NCBI GenBank assembly: GCA_947172415.1
Contig: OX359192.1
Span: forward strand, 1,056,501-1,120,500
DNA from: Chondrosia reniformis
Taxonomy: Eukaryota > Porifera > Demospongiae > Chondrillida > Chondrillidae
DNA: 64,000 nucleotides
Direction of reading: 5' to 3'
The notes under the pieces were generated by a model. The model ran no database searches and had not been told where the DNA came from. It was given only the letters and a program-made list of their open reading frames with translations. The first letter of the stretch is position 1, and each line of letters opens with the position of its first letter. Below are positions 36,201-45,600 of this stretch, in pieces. The translations under genes were made by a program, and so were the position numbers.

Positions 36201-37207
36201 ATTAGAAGCGACGGAGTATATATCACTCATACCACGTCACTTCAGTGTATATGAATTTTTTACATATACACCTCAGCACCGTGGTATAACTAATACGTAT
36301 ATATCATTCCAGACAAGGGAGGGATGTATAAAATTGTGCAAATTTCTCTCTATTACCCGGCATGTGCTATTTTAGTGTGTAAACCTGTACTGATCAAGCA
36401 ATTTATAGGTTACCAGGAAGTGCATACATATAGGTTACCAGGAAGTACATACATATAGGTTACCAGGAAGTACTTACATATAGGTTACCAGGAATTAGAT
36501 ACGTACATATAGGTTACCAGGAAGTACTTACATATATAGGTTACCAGGAAGTAGATACATATAGGTTACCAGGAAGTAGATACATATAGGTTACCAGGAA
36601 GTACTTACATATAGGTTACCAGGAAGTAGATACATATAGGTTACCAGGAAGTAGATACATATAGGTTACCAGGAAGTACTTACATATATAGGTTACCAGG
36701 AAGTAGATACATATAGGTTACCAGGAAGTAGATATACATTAATATAGTTACTTGAGAATGGAAAGAGGCTAAAAATGATAATCAAATGGATAGTTAAGTT
36801 TATAGAGTAGATGTTACATTATATACTGTACTACAAATGATTAAATATACCATGCATACAATATAATACGTATTTAACACTATATAAATATATGGATATA
36901 GGGCACATACATATTGTACAAACCTTATAAGCTAGGAATGGGCTCATAGTAGAGGGTATTTACCTTTAATTAACTGTACAAATATACATGTACTACTGTA
37001 TGTTGTGTGTAGAATGCCTTGGTGTTGCTGAATTTGAAGTCTGGAAAGGAGCTACTGCATTCAAAGGCCAACAGAGGGAACAGCAATCCTAAGATGATCA
37101 CACTGGTGAAGAACCTTGTCCCATTAGACTCATCACATATTGCATATATGTACAATTCCTTTATAAAAGTGTTAGCCGTACCAGCTCAGTACAGGAAGAC
37201 TGACTGA
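21202..37207 (+). CDS. SCAP: SCAP, SREBP cleavage-activating protein
   Basis: This is the ER/Golgi sterol sensor that escorts SREBP. About 1,140 residues are read from exons near 21202-21311, 21415-21499, 22332-22512, 22612-22766, 23945-24064, 24525-24559, 25453-25558, 26188-26283, 26723-26801, 26911-27036, 27527-27635, 27700-27791, 27868-27966, 28318-28368, 28830-28936, 29471-30036, 30183-30297, 30552-30683, 30987-31236, 31401-31489, 31658-31808, 32109-32196, 32438-32649, 32939-32999 and 37013-37207. Helix 1 is at the start. The sterol-sensing domain spans FIYISSVGRIKRVKSKWG, MSVGFCTYFG, EIFPYMIIIFGLENVL and FFPAVLSIDLVRRE, keeping the family Asp in SID. A second membrane region and HWPDLL follow, then WD40 repeats (VCVWDI, IRIWDK). 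The last exon joins in phase (GIE-NALVLL) and resembles the SCAP C-terminus. The junction between exons 2 and 3 does not keep phase, so an exon is probably missing in 21.5-22.3 kb. No exact MELADL box is present. Confidence 0.92.
21976..22051. repeat. 13-bp repeat CCTAATTACATGT, 6 copies
   Basis: Perfect tandem copies lie in an early SCAP intron, directly followed by the 94-bp direct repeat. Confidence 0.93.
22046..22270. repeat. 94-bp direct repeat plus hairpin
   Basis: Two identical-looking 94-bp copies (22046-22139 and 22140-22233) are followed by an inverted partial copy ending near 22270. AGATGAACCATCTCCAAAGAT faces TATCTTTGGAGATGGTTAAT across a short AT loop, which would form a hairpin of about 20 bp in SCAP pre-mRNA. 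Confidence 0.9.
22795..23676. repeat. 28-bp G-rich minisatellite, about 31 copies
   Basis: The unit GAGCCTGGTGGAGTGGGTGG plus GGTCAAGT repeats for about 880 bp with very few variants (AGTGAG or TGAGGTC). It fills most of the SCAP intron between 22766 and 23945. Each unit carries GG, GG, GGG and GGGG runs on the transcribed RNA sense. Confidence 0.97.
23705..23815 (+). repeat. Dispersed repeat R1, copy 1
   Basis: The stretch shares the order GTTGCGAT, TATCAGCAACACAAT, GAACGTTTCAAACCG and CTTCATCAGCAATAA with stretches near 28.5, 38.0 and 49.2 kb. It lies in a SCAP intron. It is probably half of a hairpin-type MITE. Confidence 0.75.
24230..24358 (+). repeat. Dispersed repeat R2, copy 2
   Basis: The stretch contains GGGATTCCCAGAAACAGCTG, CTGGTCCAGTG and TCCTCATCCGAAGCTCT, also seen near 50.31-50.47 kb in the same order and partly near 7.5 kb on the other strand. 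It lies in a SCAP intron. Confidence 0.7.
24733..25045. mobile_element. hAT-like MITE, about 313 bp
   Basis: The left end CAGGAGCGGCAGCA and the reverse complement of the right end, CAGGGGCGGCAGCA, form imperfect terminal inverted repeats of the CAGGGGCGG type common in hAT elements. The interior is non-coding. The 8-bp flanks (TACAGTAT and AGTATTAT) are not an exact target duplication, so the class assignment is tentative. Confidence 0.6.
28493..28680. mobile_element. R1 hairpin element (MITE-like)
   Basis: Two arms of about 68 bp are inverted and nearly identical (AATAAAGTCTTATTGAGCAT on one side, ATGCTCAATAAGACTTTATT on the other), with a loop of about 35 bp. The right edge is ATGATCGCAACAAG. 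This is the only complete hairpin of the R1 family in the window and sits in a SCAP intron. Confidence 0.85.
28986..29404. repeat. 35-bp minisatellite, about 12 copies
   Basis: The unit AGACTGATCAGTGTGTATAT plus AAGTATACTTACATT is tandemly repeated in the SCAP intron between exons 28830-28936 and 29471-30036. Each unit contains the palindromes TGATCA and AAGTATACTT. Confidence 0.95.
33255..35789 (-). CDS. Multipass membrane protein, copy A (nested in SCAP intron)
   Basis: A single uninterrupted ORF of 844 residues on the strand opposite to SCAP, entirely inside its last intron (33000-37012). Residues 1-220 are acidic and Ser/Thr-rich. A Cys cluster follows near 240-280 (SRLCCCTCLGD, CMSCQN), then about nine to ten predicted membrane helices from about residue 305 to the end (for example YIFKLTLFVYLLAETIISC and FQVWLIIHIFGMIFFHAFLL). 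A Lys-rich linker (KKRRKKDKKQKRKE) sits before the last helices. I do not recognise the family. It is a close paralogue of copy B (39610-47862); the membrane half is nearly identical at DNA level. Lack of introns in an intron-rich region suggests retroposition. The start Met sits at a rearrangement junction relative to copy B. Function unknown: channel, transporter or receptor are all possible. Confidence 0.85.
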   Translation of the reverse strand: MSTFPSIPVLGRPPESALSSNSDLSKVSNTETLPFPATNGVSMSTLPETNKLDVKDQVGQETAKMGLQKDASIERAGKGSGDPKRELKPIKNVSDADLDPTKQFQRSKETSKSIPDPRSHQTGIETSGFKGKELSTAPQTNIETKNYSNLAMTNPIALPEVEEIPAELSNGLVEDDPLARLSLELQIFENLPESDANNIENMTEEDFEDYYNLNLHEEIGELGESVNKKSCCNSLIKTYSRLCCCTCLGDVDQPNSIVAKASLCMSCQNTDPNYTPLLQIAAKKGAKLFVKYLKRIFAKELLESIFAKKLLLKYIFKLTLFVYLLAETIISCIDIAEDVQNSKSVGFDVAIFIVSLLGAIIETLDLSVSFWEDRMKIKTKCCTKKKSKDALSEAEKGVSKDNNDSMENKEEVEVETDKAKGCCCTSWLYFCKYSEITVVFVAEVFLYAEIILNLFTFICDETFKSFRGINVDGHGSFSFTFGLLTFVITVYLFRPLVLGYQILVLHRQQQKERAQIKTFSCLIPEKFKKVLNFQVWLIIHIFGMIFFHAFLLLTIGWKIAYENCDYPPGATGYLDLSCSRPAFFSFFTFYNILYGIAAPWLSFFGFLIANISWTREFSIKLYINSLLKSKEIATEFAKDTAVRTFKKGKKGFKTLVKFLKKRRKKDKKQKRKEKEDEILKEFLKEEKENNESKKKVIIEYLNKFLPDFKAYEEQNLCKKAWTAVLYGPTILYCVVYVLLFIINLVFLGCRVDSSTGENVCSGNSSISIFDSSSVTSAATEFGVIVFCAVILFNCVNVQSFGIGIGWIIVLTIIFGITVTVAITIISILCFLKFIQMLSANFVIA
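35843..36302. other. Insertion specific to copy A
   Basis: Comparison with the duplicated region at 48.37-48.43 kb shows the two flanks (ATGATGAATATCATGAAT and ATCATTCCAGACAA) adjoining there, but separated by about 455 bp here. The insert holds the 80-aa Cys-rich ORF. It may be an inserted element or, alternatively, a deletion from copy B. Confidence 0.6.
35988..36230 (-). CDS. Small Cys-rich basic ORF, 80 aa
   Basis: The ORF has Met at 36230 and a stop at 35988. It contains a compact cysteine set (CFC, CSC, CHKC) followed by a proline and lysine patch (WPPPKKKRLSLKK) that looks like a nuclear localisation signal, so a small zinc-binding nuclear protein or the first part of a longer one is plausible. 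It lies in the last SCAP intron, antisense, within the 455-bp insert lacking from the duplicated locus. I do not recognise the family; a transposase or recombinase N-terminus is one option. Whether it is expressed is unknown. Confidence 0.4.
   Translation of the reverse strand: MSDIYSVASNCYFGETFRMAQLASGCFCLNADGFIECSCPDYSNCHKCKENWPPPKKKRLSLKKGKQHGIDKENDPRLSS
36405..36732. repeat. About 24-bp repeat ATAGGTTACCAGGAAGTA, about 14 copies
   Basis: Tandem units with TACATACAT, TACTTACAT or GATACAT spacers lie in the last SCAP intron. A short four-copy version occupies the matching place in the duplicate (48593-48692), so the array pre-dates the duplication and then expanded or contracted. Confidence 0.95.
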
Positions 37208-37586
37208 AGAACATCAACACATGTACCACACGCATGGTGTCATGTGTTTAACTTTGTTATACATATAACCTAAACAGACAAATTGCTGCATATGTATATG
37301 TACATTTGCAATTTTTACTTTTTAACATGTATATTCATATTTAATTATAATTTGTATCATGATCAATTGTAATATTCATTGCTCATACCACAGTTGACAA
37401 TGTGTACACAGGTCTCATTTGTTCATTCCCAAAGGAAAAGTGATTGATGTGTATAGGTATATAGTGTTGTCACTCTAGAGGTGATAATTGTTAATTTACT
37501 CATGATTAATCTGGCCATTTTTTCCCTATTATACTGTTGAAACTGTGCCCGTCAAAAGCTGTTAAGCATGCATAATAATTAAGTTT

Positions 37587-37735
37587 GGGATATAATTGAA
37601 GGAAAGGCTGTTCATGTGATGGAAGATAATCCGTAGGGTGTTCTGAAAGTCTGATCCTCTGTAGCAGTGGTTGTCACACTTGCTGCAGATGGTACTATAC
37701 GAATATGGGACATGCTGTCACTGGTGGATATTGTG
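37587..37735 (+). pseudogene. Dead copy of SCAP WD40 exon
   Basis: About 150 bp closely match SCAP exon 32438-32649 from GTTTGGGATATAATTG onward. Relative to the source there are two in-frame stops (CCAGAG changed to CCGTAG; CTGCTCC to CTGATCC) and a 15-bp deletion in the GACAAGGTCTACGGGGACATG stretch. It cannot be translated as a WD40 repeat. Confidence 0.92.
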
Positions 37736-37956
37736 AGTTTAAAGGGTCATCATATGATCTGCATATCACTTAATAAGCTTATATACATGTAAGTAAGTAT
37801 TGAACACAATAGCTAAAGTCATATATATGGTATATAGTTATAGTTTTAGGTATGTCCATTCAGTGCCAGTCGTATGGAAACTGCTTCGTGTTATGAGTAA
37901 TGACTTTTCCTATTCTGGTCAGCTGATGTTGTTTAATTGATCTATATATTATAATT

Positions 37957-38025
37957 AGCAACAGGAATTTCGAAATTCAATGTTTAAACCCATATAGATC
38001 TTCATCAGTAATAATGAGAAAAGAT
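37957..38025 (+). repeat. Dispersed repeat R1, partial copy
   Basis: The stretch contains AGCAACAGGAATTTC, TTTAAACCCATATAGATCTTC and ATCAGTAATAATGAG, in the R1 order but more diverged than the other copies. The rest of 37736-38950 is AT-rich with nothing recognised. Confidence 0.55.
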
Positions 38026-38950
38026 TGAGAACTTGCTAGCTATATATATATATATAGAAGAGTATATAGGGTATTATAGCACCATATTTACATTTTATTA
38101 TATATGTACGTATATATATAATCAACTACTACATGGTACAAGTTACAAATTTAAGAGATCCAAGTGACCCCTAGGATAATCAGTATTTTAAATAGTATGT
38201 ATAGTTGCAGACTTTGAAATCCTCAACTACTGCATAGAGAATAGTAGTTGATACAGATCATCCGAAGTAGAACACATGGCCGACCAATTACCTTTTCACA
38301 CCTTAGTATAGATTGAAGATGATGCATCTGCATGCCATATATCAACAAAGGTTCCAGTCTTAAAAGGGGTCTCAGCTAATAACCACAGCAGATTTGATTT
38401 GCCTTGTGAGGGAGCTAAGAATACTGACGGTTGGTTGCATGCATTCGCATAATCAACAGGGTTAGAGACCATTTAACTTGCACACAGGGGATATCATATG
38501 GCATACGTATATAAAGGCCTTGGCCTTTTATGTCCTTGGGAAACATCACAATACATCACCAGATTGCACAATCGTAAGCTTGCATTCTTCTCTTGATTAT
38601 TGCAACTTTAATTAATATTTCGCCAGATGTTTGTCATACACATGTACCATGATATATGCCGGTTTCACAGTGATCTGACTAATTGATAATTTTTATCGAT
38701 ATAACACATGGTTTCAATATAAATTTCCCATAGGTTTTCTATAGTCCTATGGCCCTTTATGTGCAGACTTTGTCCTCTGTTTTCTACCAAATGAAGACCT
38801 AAATCAAAAATCCCTTAATTTAGAATGAGTTTTATACCCTAAACATTATGATACTATGCCCATTCTGTTGCTAGGTCCTTACCTGGAACCATATGAATTA
38901 TTTATATATTATATTATAATTACCGTATATTGTAACTTGTACTGTATCTA

Positions 38951-39020
38951 GGAGGAACACTGTTGGGAATTTGTTTGTTTAAACTCTGAAGTGTACGTTC
39001 TATAGCTGTTGGTATAGCGG
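38951..39020 (+). pseudogene. Dead copy of SCAP penultimate exon
   Basis: GGAGGAACACTGTTGGGA and TTTGTTTGTTTAAACTCTGA match the exon at 32939-32999, but an insertion (GTGTACGTTCTATAG) breaks the frame before CTGTTGGTATAG. It lies downstream of the other dead exon, as in the source gene. Confidence 0.88.
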
Positions 39021-39118
39021 TACATAAGTATGTTTGATCACGTGCACATGATCCAAACTGCATATATTGACGCGTATGGTTACTATAGTAGTGTTTGTCT
39101 CTACAGTGTCTCTACGTA

Positions 39119-39279
39119 CAGTAGAATCTCATTATAATAAAATCGCTTATAGTGAATGTCTCAGTATAGTGAAGTACTTTGCTAGCCCAGCAAAAGTTGT
39201 ATACATTCAATATAGTAAATATTTGATATAAGGAACTAATTTTGGTCCCCTTAAGTTTCACTATAATGAGATTCCAATG
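39119..39279. mobile_element. Pogo/mariner-like MITE, 161 bp
   Basis: Terminal inverted repeats run from CAGTAGAATCTCATTATAAT to the complement of CACTATAATGAGATTCCAATG, and a TA dinucleotide flanks each side. This end type and TA target are typical of the pogo/Tigger branch of Tc1/mariner. The interior is non-coding. It is inserted between the dead SCAP exon and copy B. Confidence 0.8.
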
Positions 39280-39609
39280 TAAGTATGTACAATATACTGC
39301 CTGCATAGAGGAAAACTAGCAGAAAAGAACTTTCTAAAATGTTACAATTACTTGAATCAATGATGTTTTTTGATTGGCTACAAATAATTGTAACAAATAC
39401 AAAACTTTAACAAAATTCAATATAGTGTTTATATATGTTAAATGTTACAAATTGAAGGTGTTTGTAATCCTAATTATTACACTTGGTAATTATAGCAAGT
39501 TTCATTTAATATATGTATATTCTAGACCAAGTTATGTTTATTTCTGTTGCAATTTAAGTGAAGGCTTCCTCCATATTAATCTACTTCCTATACAATGCCT
39601 GTTGCACAG

Positions 39610-42600
39610 TTACCGTCTGTTATGATTGCTACTATTACCACCAAAACAAGAAAGAAATAAACAGAAGACTATCAGCATGATAATTGTTGCTACTGTCCCC
39701 AGCACTAGAGCTACTACAATGATCCAGCCAATGCCAATTCCAAAGGATTGGATGTTCACGCAGTTGAAGAGAATGACGGCACAGAACACAATAACTGTAA
39801 ACTCTGTAGCAGCACTGGTAACACTAGAACGGTCAAAGATGGAAATAGATGAAATACCCGAGCAGACATTCTCTCCAGTTGAGGAGTCAACTCGACAGCC
39901 AAGAAACACGAGATTGATGATGAATAACAATACATAGACCATAGAGTAAAGTATTGTTGGACCATAAAGGACAGCTGTCCAAGCCTTTTCACATAAGTTC
40001 TGTTCTTCGTATGCTTTGAAATCAGGCAAGAATTTATTTAGATATTCTATAATTACTTTCTTTTTGCTCTCATTATTTGCTTTCTCTTTTTTAAGAAATT
40101 CTTCTGTAAGAGTTTCATCTTCCTTTTCCTCCTGTTGATCCTCTTTTTCTTCATTTGTTATTTCGCTTTGTTTTTCATCTTTTTTTCTTCTCTTTTTGAG
40201 AAACTTAACTAAGGTTTTAAAACCCTTCTTACCTTTTTTGAAGGTTCTCACTGCTGTGTCCTTTGCAAATTCTGTTGCAATTTCCTTGGATTTTAATAAG
40301 GAATTGATGTAAAGTTTGATGCTAAATTCCCTTGACCAGGATATATTAGCAATCAAAAATGCAAAGAATGATAGCCAAGGTGCTGCTATGCCATACAATA
40401 TATTGTAAAATGTGAAAAAAGAGAAGAAAGCGGGTCTGCTGCAAGACAGGTCAAGATAGCCAGTTGCTCCAGGAGGATAGTGACAGTTCTCATATGCAAT
40501 CTTCCATCCAATTGTCAAGAGGAGGAATGCATGGAAGAAAAGCATTCCAAATATATGAATGATTAGCCAAACTTGAAAATTTAAAACTTTTTTAAACTTT
40601 TCTGGAATAAGGCAATTGAAGCGAGTAGGTTGTGCAGGCGTAGTCAAGTCAATCTGCTTCTTGATTTGGGCTTTCACTTGTAGCTGCTGCTTATGAAGTT
40701 CACATACATTATAACCCAGGACTAGTGGACGAAGTACATAGACTGTGATGACAAACATTAGCAATCCAAATGTAAAAGAAAAATTAGCACGCACATCAAC
40801 ATTTATTCCTTGGAAAGATTTGAATGTCTCATCACAAATGAAAGTGAAAAGATTAAGGATTATATTAGTATAAAGTAAAACCTCAGCAATGATGACTACT
40901 ATGATTTCAGAATACTTGCGGAAATTCAACCAGAAGACTGCACAGCATCCCTTTGCTTCTTGACTACCTGTTGTAACATTATTTTCTTTGCTGTCGTTGT
41001 TATCTTTAACAATTCCCTTCTCTACATCAATTTGTTGTTCCTCTGATTTCTGACAACATTTTAACAAAAAGGACTTCATTCCTAATTTGATTTTCATTCT
41101 GTCCTCCCACAATGACACTGCTAAATCTAAAGTATCAAGTATAGCCCCTATTAAGCTAACTATGAAAATTGCAACATCGAATCCTACAGATTTGCTCTTT
41201 TCAACATTTTCTGCAATGTCTATGCAGCTAATTATGGTCTCTACCAATAGGTATGTAAAAAGAGCAAATTTAAAGATGTACTTCAGTAGAAGTTGCTTTT
41301 CAAATAGACCTTTGAGACATTTCACAAGTAACTTATAGCCGTCATTGGCTGCATTCTTCAGTGATTCTTTGTACTTTGGATCATTATTTTGGCAACTCAA
41401 GCACAGGCTGGCTTTGGCTGCCAAAGAATTTGGTTGGGTAACATCCCCAAGACAAGTACAGCAAGAACCACAAGATTTAAAGAGAGAATCACAACAGTTT
41501 GGTTTTTGACTTGATCCAAATCTTTCATTGTCATTGTCGATTTGTAGTGCTGCAATACCTTTTAGTGGGTCAAGATTGTCATAATCTTCAAAGTCTTCTT
41601 CTGTCATATTCTCAATATTGTACGGTGATGACATGTCTTCATTGTATTCCTCTGTTTCCTCGTATCTTATTAAAATGCCTGTGTCAGCTGACTCCAGACA
41701 TGGTTCAGTGGTAGCTAGTTCAGGCCCATCCGTGTAGCTAGGTGGGTCTTCAGATGTCATGTGTGGATCAGGTGCCTTTTCTTCATCAGTCTGGTCTTTG
41801 TATGAAGCCAGAGAGGTATTGCTTGGCTCATTAGAGGAACCTTCAGGGAAGTCCCCTTCTGAGTTGTTGCCAGGGTTACCTGCTCTTAACAATGCAGTCT
41901 TTCTTATTGTTGAATCTTCTTGTGTAGCTGCTTGAAGCTGAGGAGCAATTGGCTCATCTTTGGCATCTTTCCCAGTTAGTTCATCCAAGCATTTCTTAAA
42001 CTTGGTAAAACGATCTCCCTGAGTTTGTATTTCACCATTTTCAAGTGTAACTCCTTCTCTTACGGGTTTTCCATTTGATAACTGATCATCCTGTACTATA
42101 AGCATAGAATGTCTAACCTCCTGGCCCATTGCCAGCACATTTATGTCTTCCGTAGGGGGTTTATCTGAACTTAATGTTGTGTCACTAGCTTTAGCTGGCT
42201 GTCCTGTGCCACTAGCTTTAGCTGGCTGTTCTGTGCCACTAGCTTTAGCTGTCTGTCCTGTGCCACTAGCTTTAGCTGTCTGTCCTGTGCCACTAGCTTT
42301 AGCTGTCTGTCCTGTGCCACTAGCTTTAGCTGGCTGTCCTGTGCCACTAGCTTTAGCTGGCTGTCCTGTGCCACTAGCTTTAGCTGTCTGTCCTGTGCCA
42401 CTAGCTTTAGCTGGCTGTCCTGTGCCACTAGCTTTAGCTGGCTGTCCTGTGCCACTAGCTTTAGCTGTCTGTCCTGTGCCACTAGCTTTAGCTGTCTGTC
42501 CTGTGCCACTAGCTTTAGCTGTCTGTCCTGTGCCACTAGCTTTAGCTGTCTGTCCTGTGCCACTAGCTTTAGCTGTCTGTCCTGTGCCACTAGCTTTAGC

Positions 42601-45600
42601 TGTCTGTCCTGTGCCACTAGCTTTAGCTGGCTGTCCTGTGCCACTAGCTTTAGCTGGCTGTCCTGTGCCACTAGCTTTAGCTGGCTGTCCTGTGCCACTA
42701 GCTTTAGCTGTCTGTCCTGTGCCACTAGCTTTAGCTGTCTGTCCTGTGCCACTAGCTTTAGCTGTCTGTCCTGTGCCACTAGCTTTTGCTGTCTGTCCTG
42801 TGCCACTAGCTTTAGCTGTCTGTCCTGTGCCACTAGCTTTAGCTGTCTGTCCTGTGCCACTAGCTTTAGCTGTCTGTCCTGTGCCACTAGCTTTAGCTGT
42901 CTGTCCTGTGCCACTAGCTTTAGCTGTCTGTCCTGTGCCACTAGCTTTAGCTGTCTGTCCTGTGTCACTAGCTTTAGCTGGCTGTCCTGTGCCACTAGCT
43001 TTAGCTGTCTGTCCTGTGTCACTAGCTTTAGCTGTCTGTCCTGTGCCACTAGCTTTAGCTGGCTGTCCTGTGCCACTAGCTTTAGTCTCTGGCTCTGTTT
43101 TTGTAATTGTAGATCTCTTTTCACCCTTGTCAGCTGTTGTGTCTTGACCCTTTTCTTTGGCTTTTGCTGAATGTTTTATGGTCTTTTTGACTGGCAATTG
43201 GCTCTCCTTCTCTCCACCAACCAGAATGGCTGTTTGTATAATTTCTGTTTGTCTCACAGGCTGTAAGTCCATAGGGTATTGTCCTGGATAGCCAGTCCCC
43301 ACTGGTGCCAGTAGCACAGTGTGTGAGCCCTCTTCTACAGATTTGATTGCATCAGATTCTGGAAGATTCTCAAACATTTGTAACTCAATATTGGCAAGGG
43401 GATCATCTTCAACAAGACCATTTGACAGTTCTGCTTGCATTTCTTCAACTTCTGGAAAAGCAAATGGATTTGTCACAGCTAAATTACTGTCATGCTTTGT
43501 TTTTATATTAGTTTGAGGTGCATCACTATCCTTTGTGCAACTGACAAATGGAAACACTGCTGTAAGAACCCTACGAAATCCATTAGCAAAGGAAGAGAAA
43601 GCAGTTGGTGGTGGAGAAGGTTCTGGCTCAATATCTTCCTTATCTATCAATAACAATTGATCAGTATCATCCTCTTCTACACCAATTGTGTCTCCTTCTT
43701 TATTAGTTTCACTTTTATAACTATCAGTGTCTGGCGATGCAGTCACACTTTGCTGAAATGGGACATCAGTGTCACCTGCTGCCTTCTCTCCCTTGGTAGT
43801 AGTGCCTTGTTCATGAGAAGTGCCTTCTTCTGTGTTTGGCATTTGGAAGTTAGAATCATCTGATGTACTCAAAAGTTCTACTGTAGCAGGACCAAGTGAA
43901 GTGCCTTTGGAGGCAGGAGGGTCCTTGGAGGTAGGAGGGTCCTTTGAGGCAGGAGGGTCCTTTGAGGTAGGAGGGTCCTTGGAGGTAAGTGGTTGCTTTG
44001 TAGAGGAAGCTCTCTTGGATGTAGTACCTTTAGCTGGTTTACTTTTCTTTGTATCTTTAGCTGCTATAGATGTATCTTGAGTTATAGCATCGGTTGCTTT
44101 CATTAGAAGATCCTCTTTTTCCTGGAGGAGTTCCATGAGGTAGAGTAGTTTGAGGTACAAGTCTTTATTGGCTTCAGAAAGGCCTGGGAGTTCCAGCTTT
44201 GATTCTTTCAACTTTGAAGAAGATGGCACAGAGGCAACTGAAGGATGACTTTCGGTGTTTGAATTGGTTTTACCTAGAGTTTTGGATTGGTCTGTGCTTG
44301 ATTTTGATTCTTTCTCTTCTTCAACATCAGTTTGCAATGATTTTGATTCTTTCCTTTTTTCAACATCAATTTGTAATGATTTTGATTCTTTCTCTTCTTT
44401 AACATCAGTTTGTAATGATTTTGATTCTTTCTCTTCTTTAACATCAGTTTGTAATGATTTTGATTCTTTCTCTTCTTTAACATCAGTTTGCAATGATTTT
44501 GTTTGAAGTAATTGGGTTTGATAAGATTTATCTAACTTCAGAGCTTCCTTCTCTGGTAGAGTTCCACTTTCTACTGTGGGTCGGGGGGCCTGAACAGGTG
44601 TATTTCTTTGATCTGAACTTTGGTACTGTTCTGGATTTGTTTTTTGTGAATTTCTATCAGTGGTCTGTTGATAGAAATCAGTTTGTAAAGACTGATTTTG
44701 CACAGACATACCTGCAGGAAGGATACTTTCTTCCTCTACTGTCTGAACTGCTACTTCCTTAAATGAAGGCAAGACTCTTTCATCAGTATATGTACTTACA
44801 GAATTTTGTACGTTGTATTGATCTGGTCCCAAGGGAGAGTCCCAACTTCCAAGCTGTTCCTTCTTGTCTGTTTGGGTAGAGTGTGATGCTTCGACTGAGA
44901 GGTGACTTTCTTCAGTTGATAGTTGGGTTTGGTCTTCATTCTTATTTGAAGAATGACTGTCTAGAAGCTGACTTTGTTGAGATTTGTCTAAACTTGTCTT
45001 CTGTTCATTTTTTGCAGTTATCTTGGGGTTTGATAAAACCTTTTTCTTTGCTGTACCAGAGGGTTTGGGTACTCTACCAGGGCCCGTTTTCTTTTGTTCT
45101 TTCTTCATCAGTGTACCCTTTCCCTTTTTAGGTTTGCGTTGTCTGTAAGTGCTTTTCCATTGCTCAAATTGAGCTTCAGTCAACTCACGTGTATATGGTC
45201 TCAATGCCTTCTCAATTTCAGTTCTGATCAGAAGGTCGTGTCTCAAGTCAGCATATTTCAAATCTACTAGTTCCTTGTAGTCTTCAGCAATGGAGTCTAG
45301 AACATTGTTTATTTCTCTTTGTAGTGTTCCTTCTTTACCAGTATCTTTAGCTAGCACTGGCTTTGGTCTGACATCCACATTGAAATCCACAACGTCGAAT
45401 CCTCTTCTTTTAAGCAGCTGTGCAGTAGTGTACATACTTTCTTTCATTTCTTGTAGCATGTCATGTGTAAGATCGGAATCCTTTGTGCTATCCAACTGCT
45501 CTGTAAGCTGGTCTAGGTGTCTGATTGAGATAAGCTTGATATTTTCGCTACTTTCCTCAGTTGTGTCGTCTGTAGATAATTCACTGCTCTCCTTGAGAGC

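Noticed and set aside
36405-36732. CRISPR-like array of regularly spaced GGTTACCAGGAAGTA
   Set aside because: The spacers are short variants of the same unit, not unique sequences, and the genome is animal. It is a simple minisatellite.
42143-43147. Plus-strand 334-codon and second minus-strand 317-codon frames (PVPLALAVC and QLKLVAQDR repeats)
   Set aside because: They are stop-free shadows of the 27-bp coding repeat; the 2,750-aa frame continues on both sides and is the real one.
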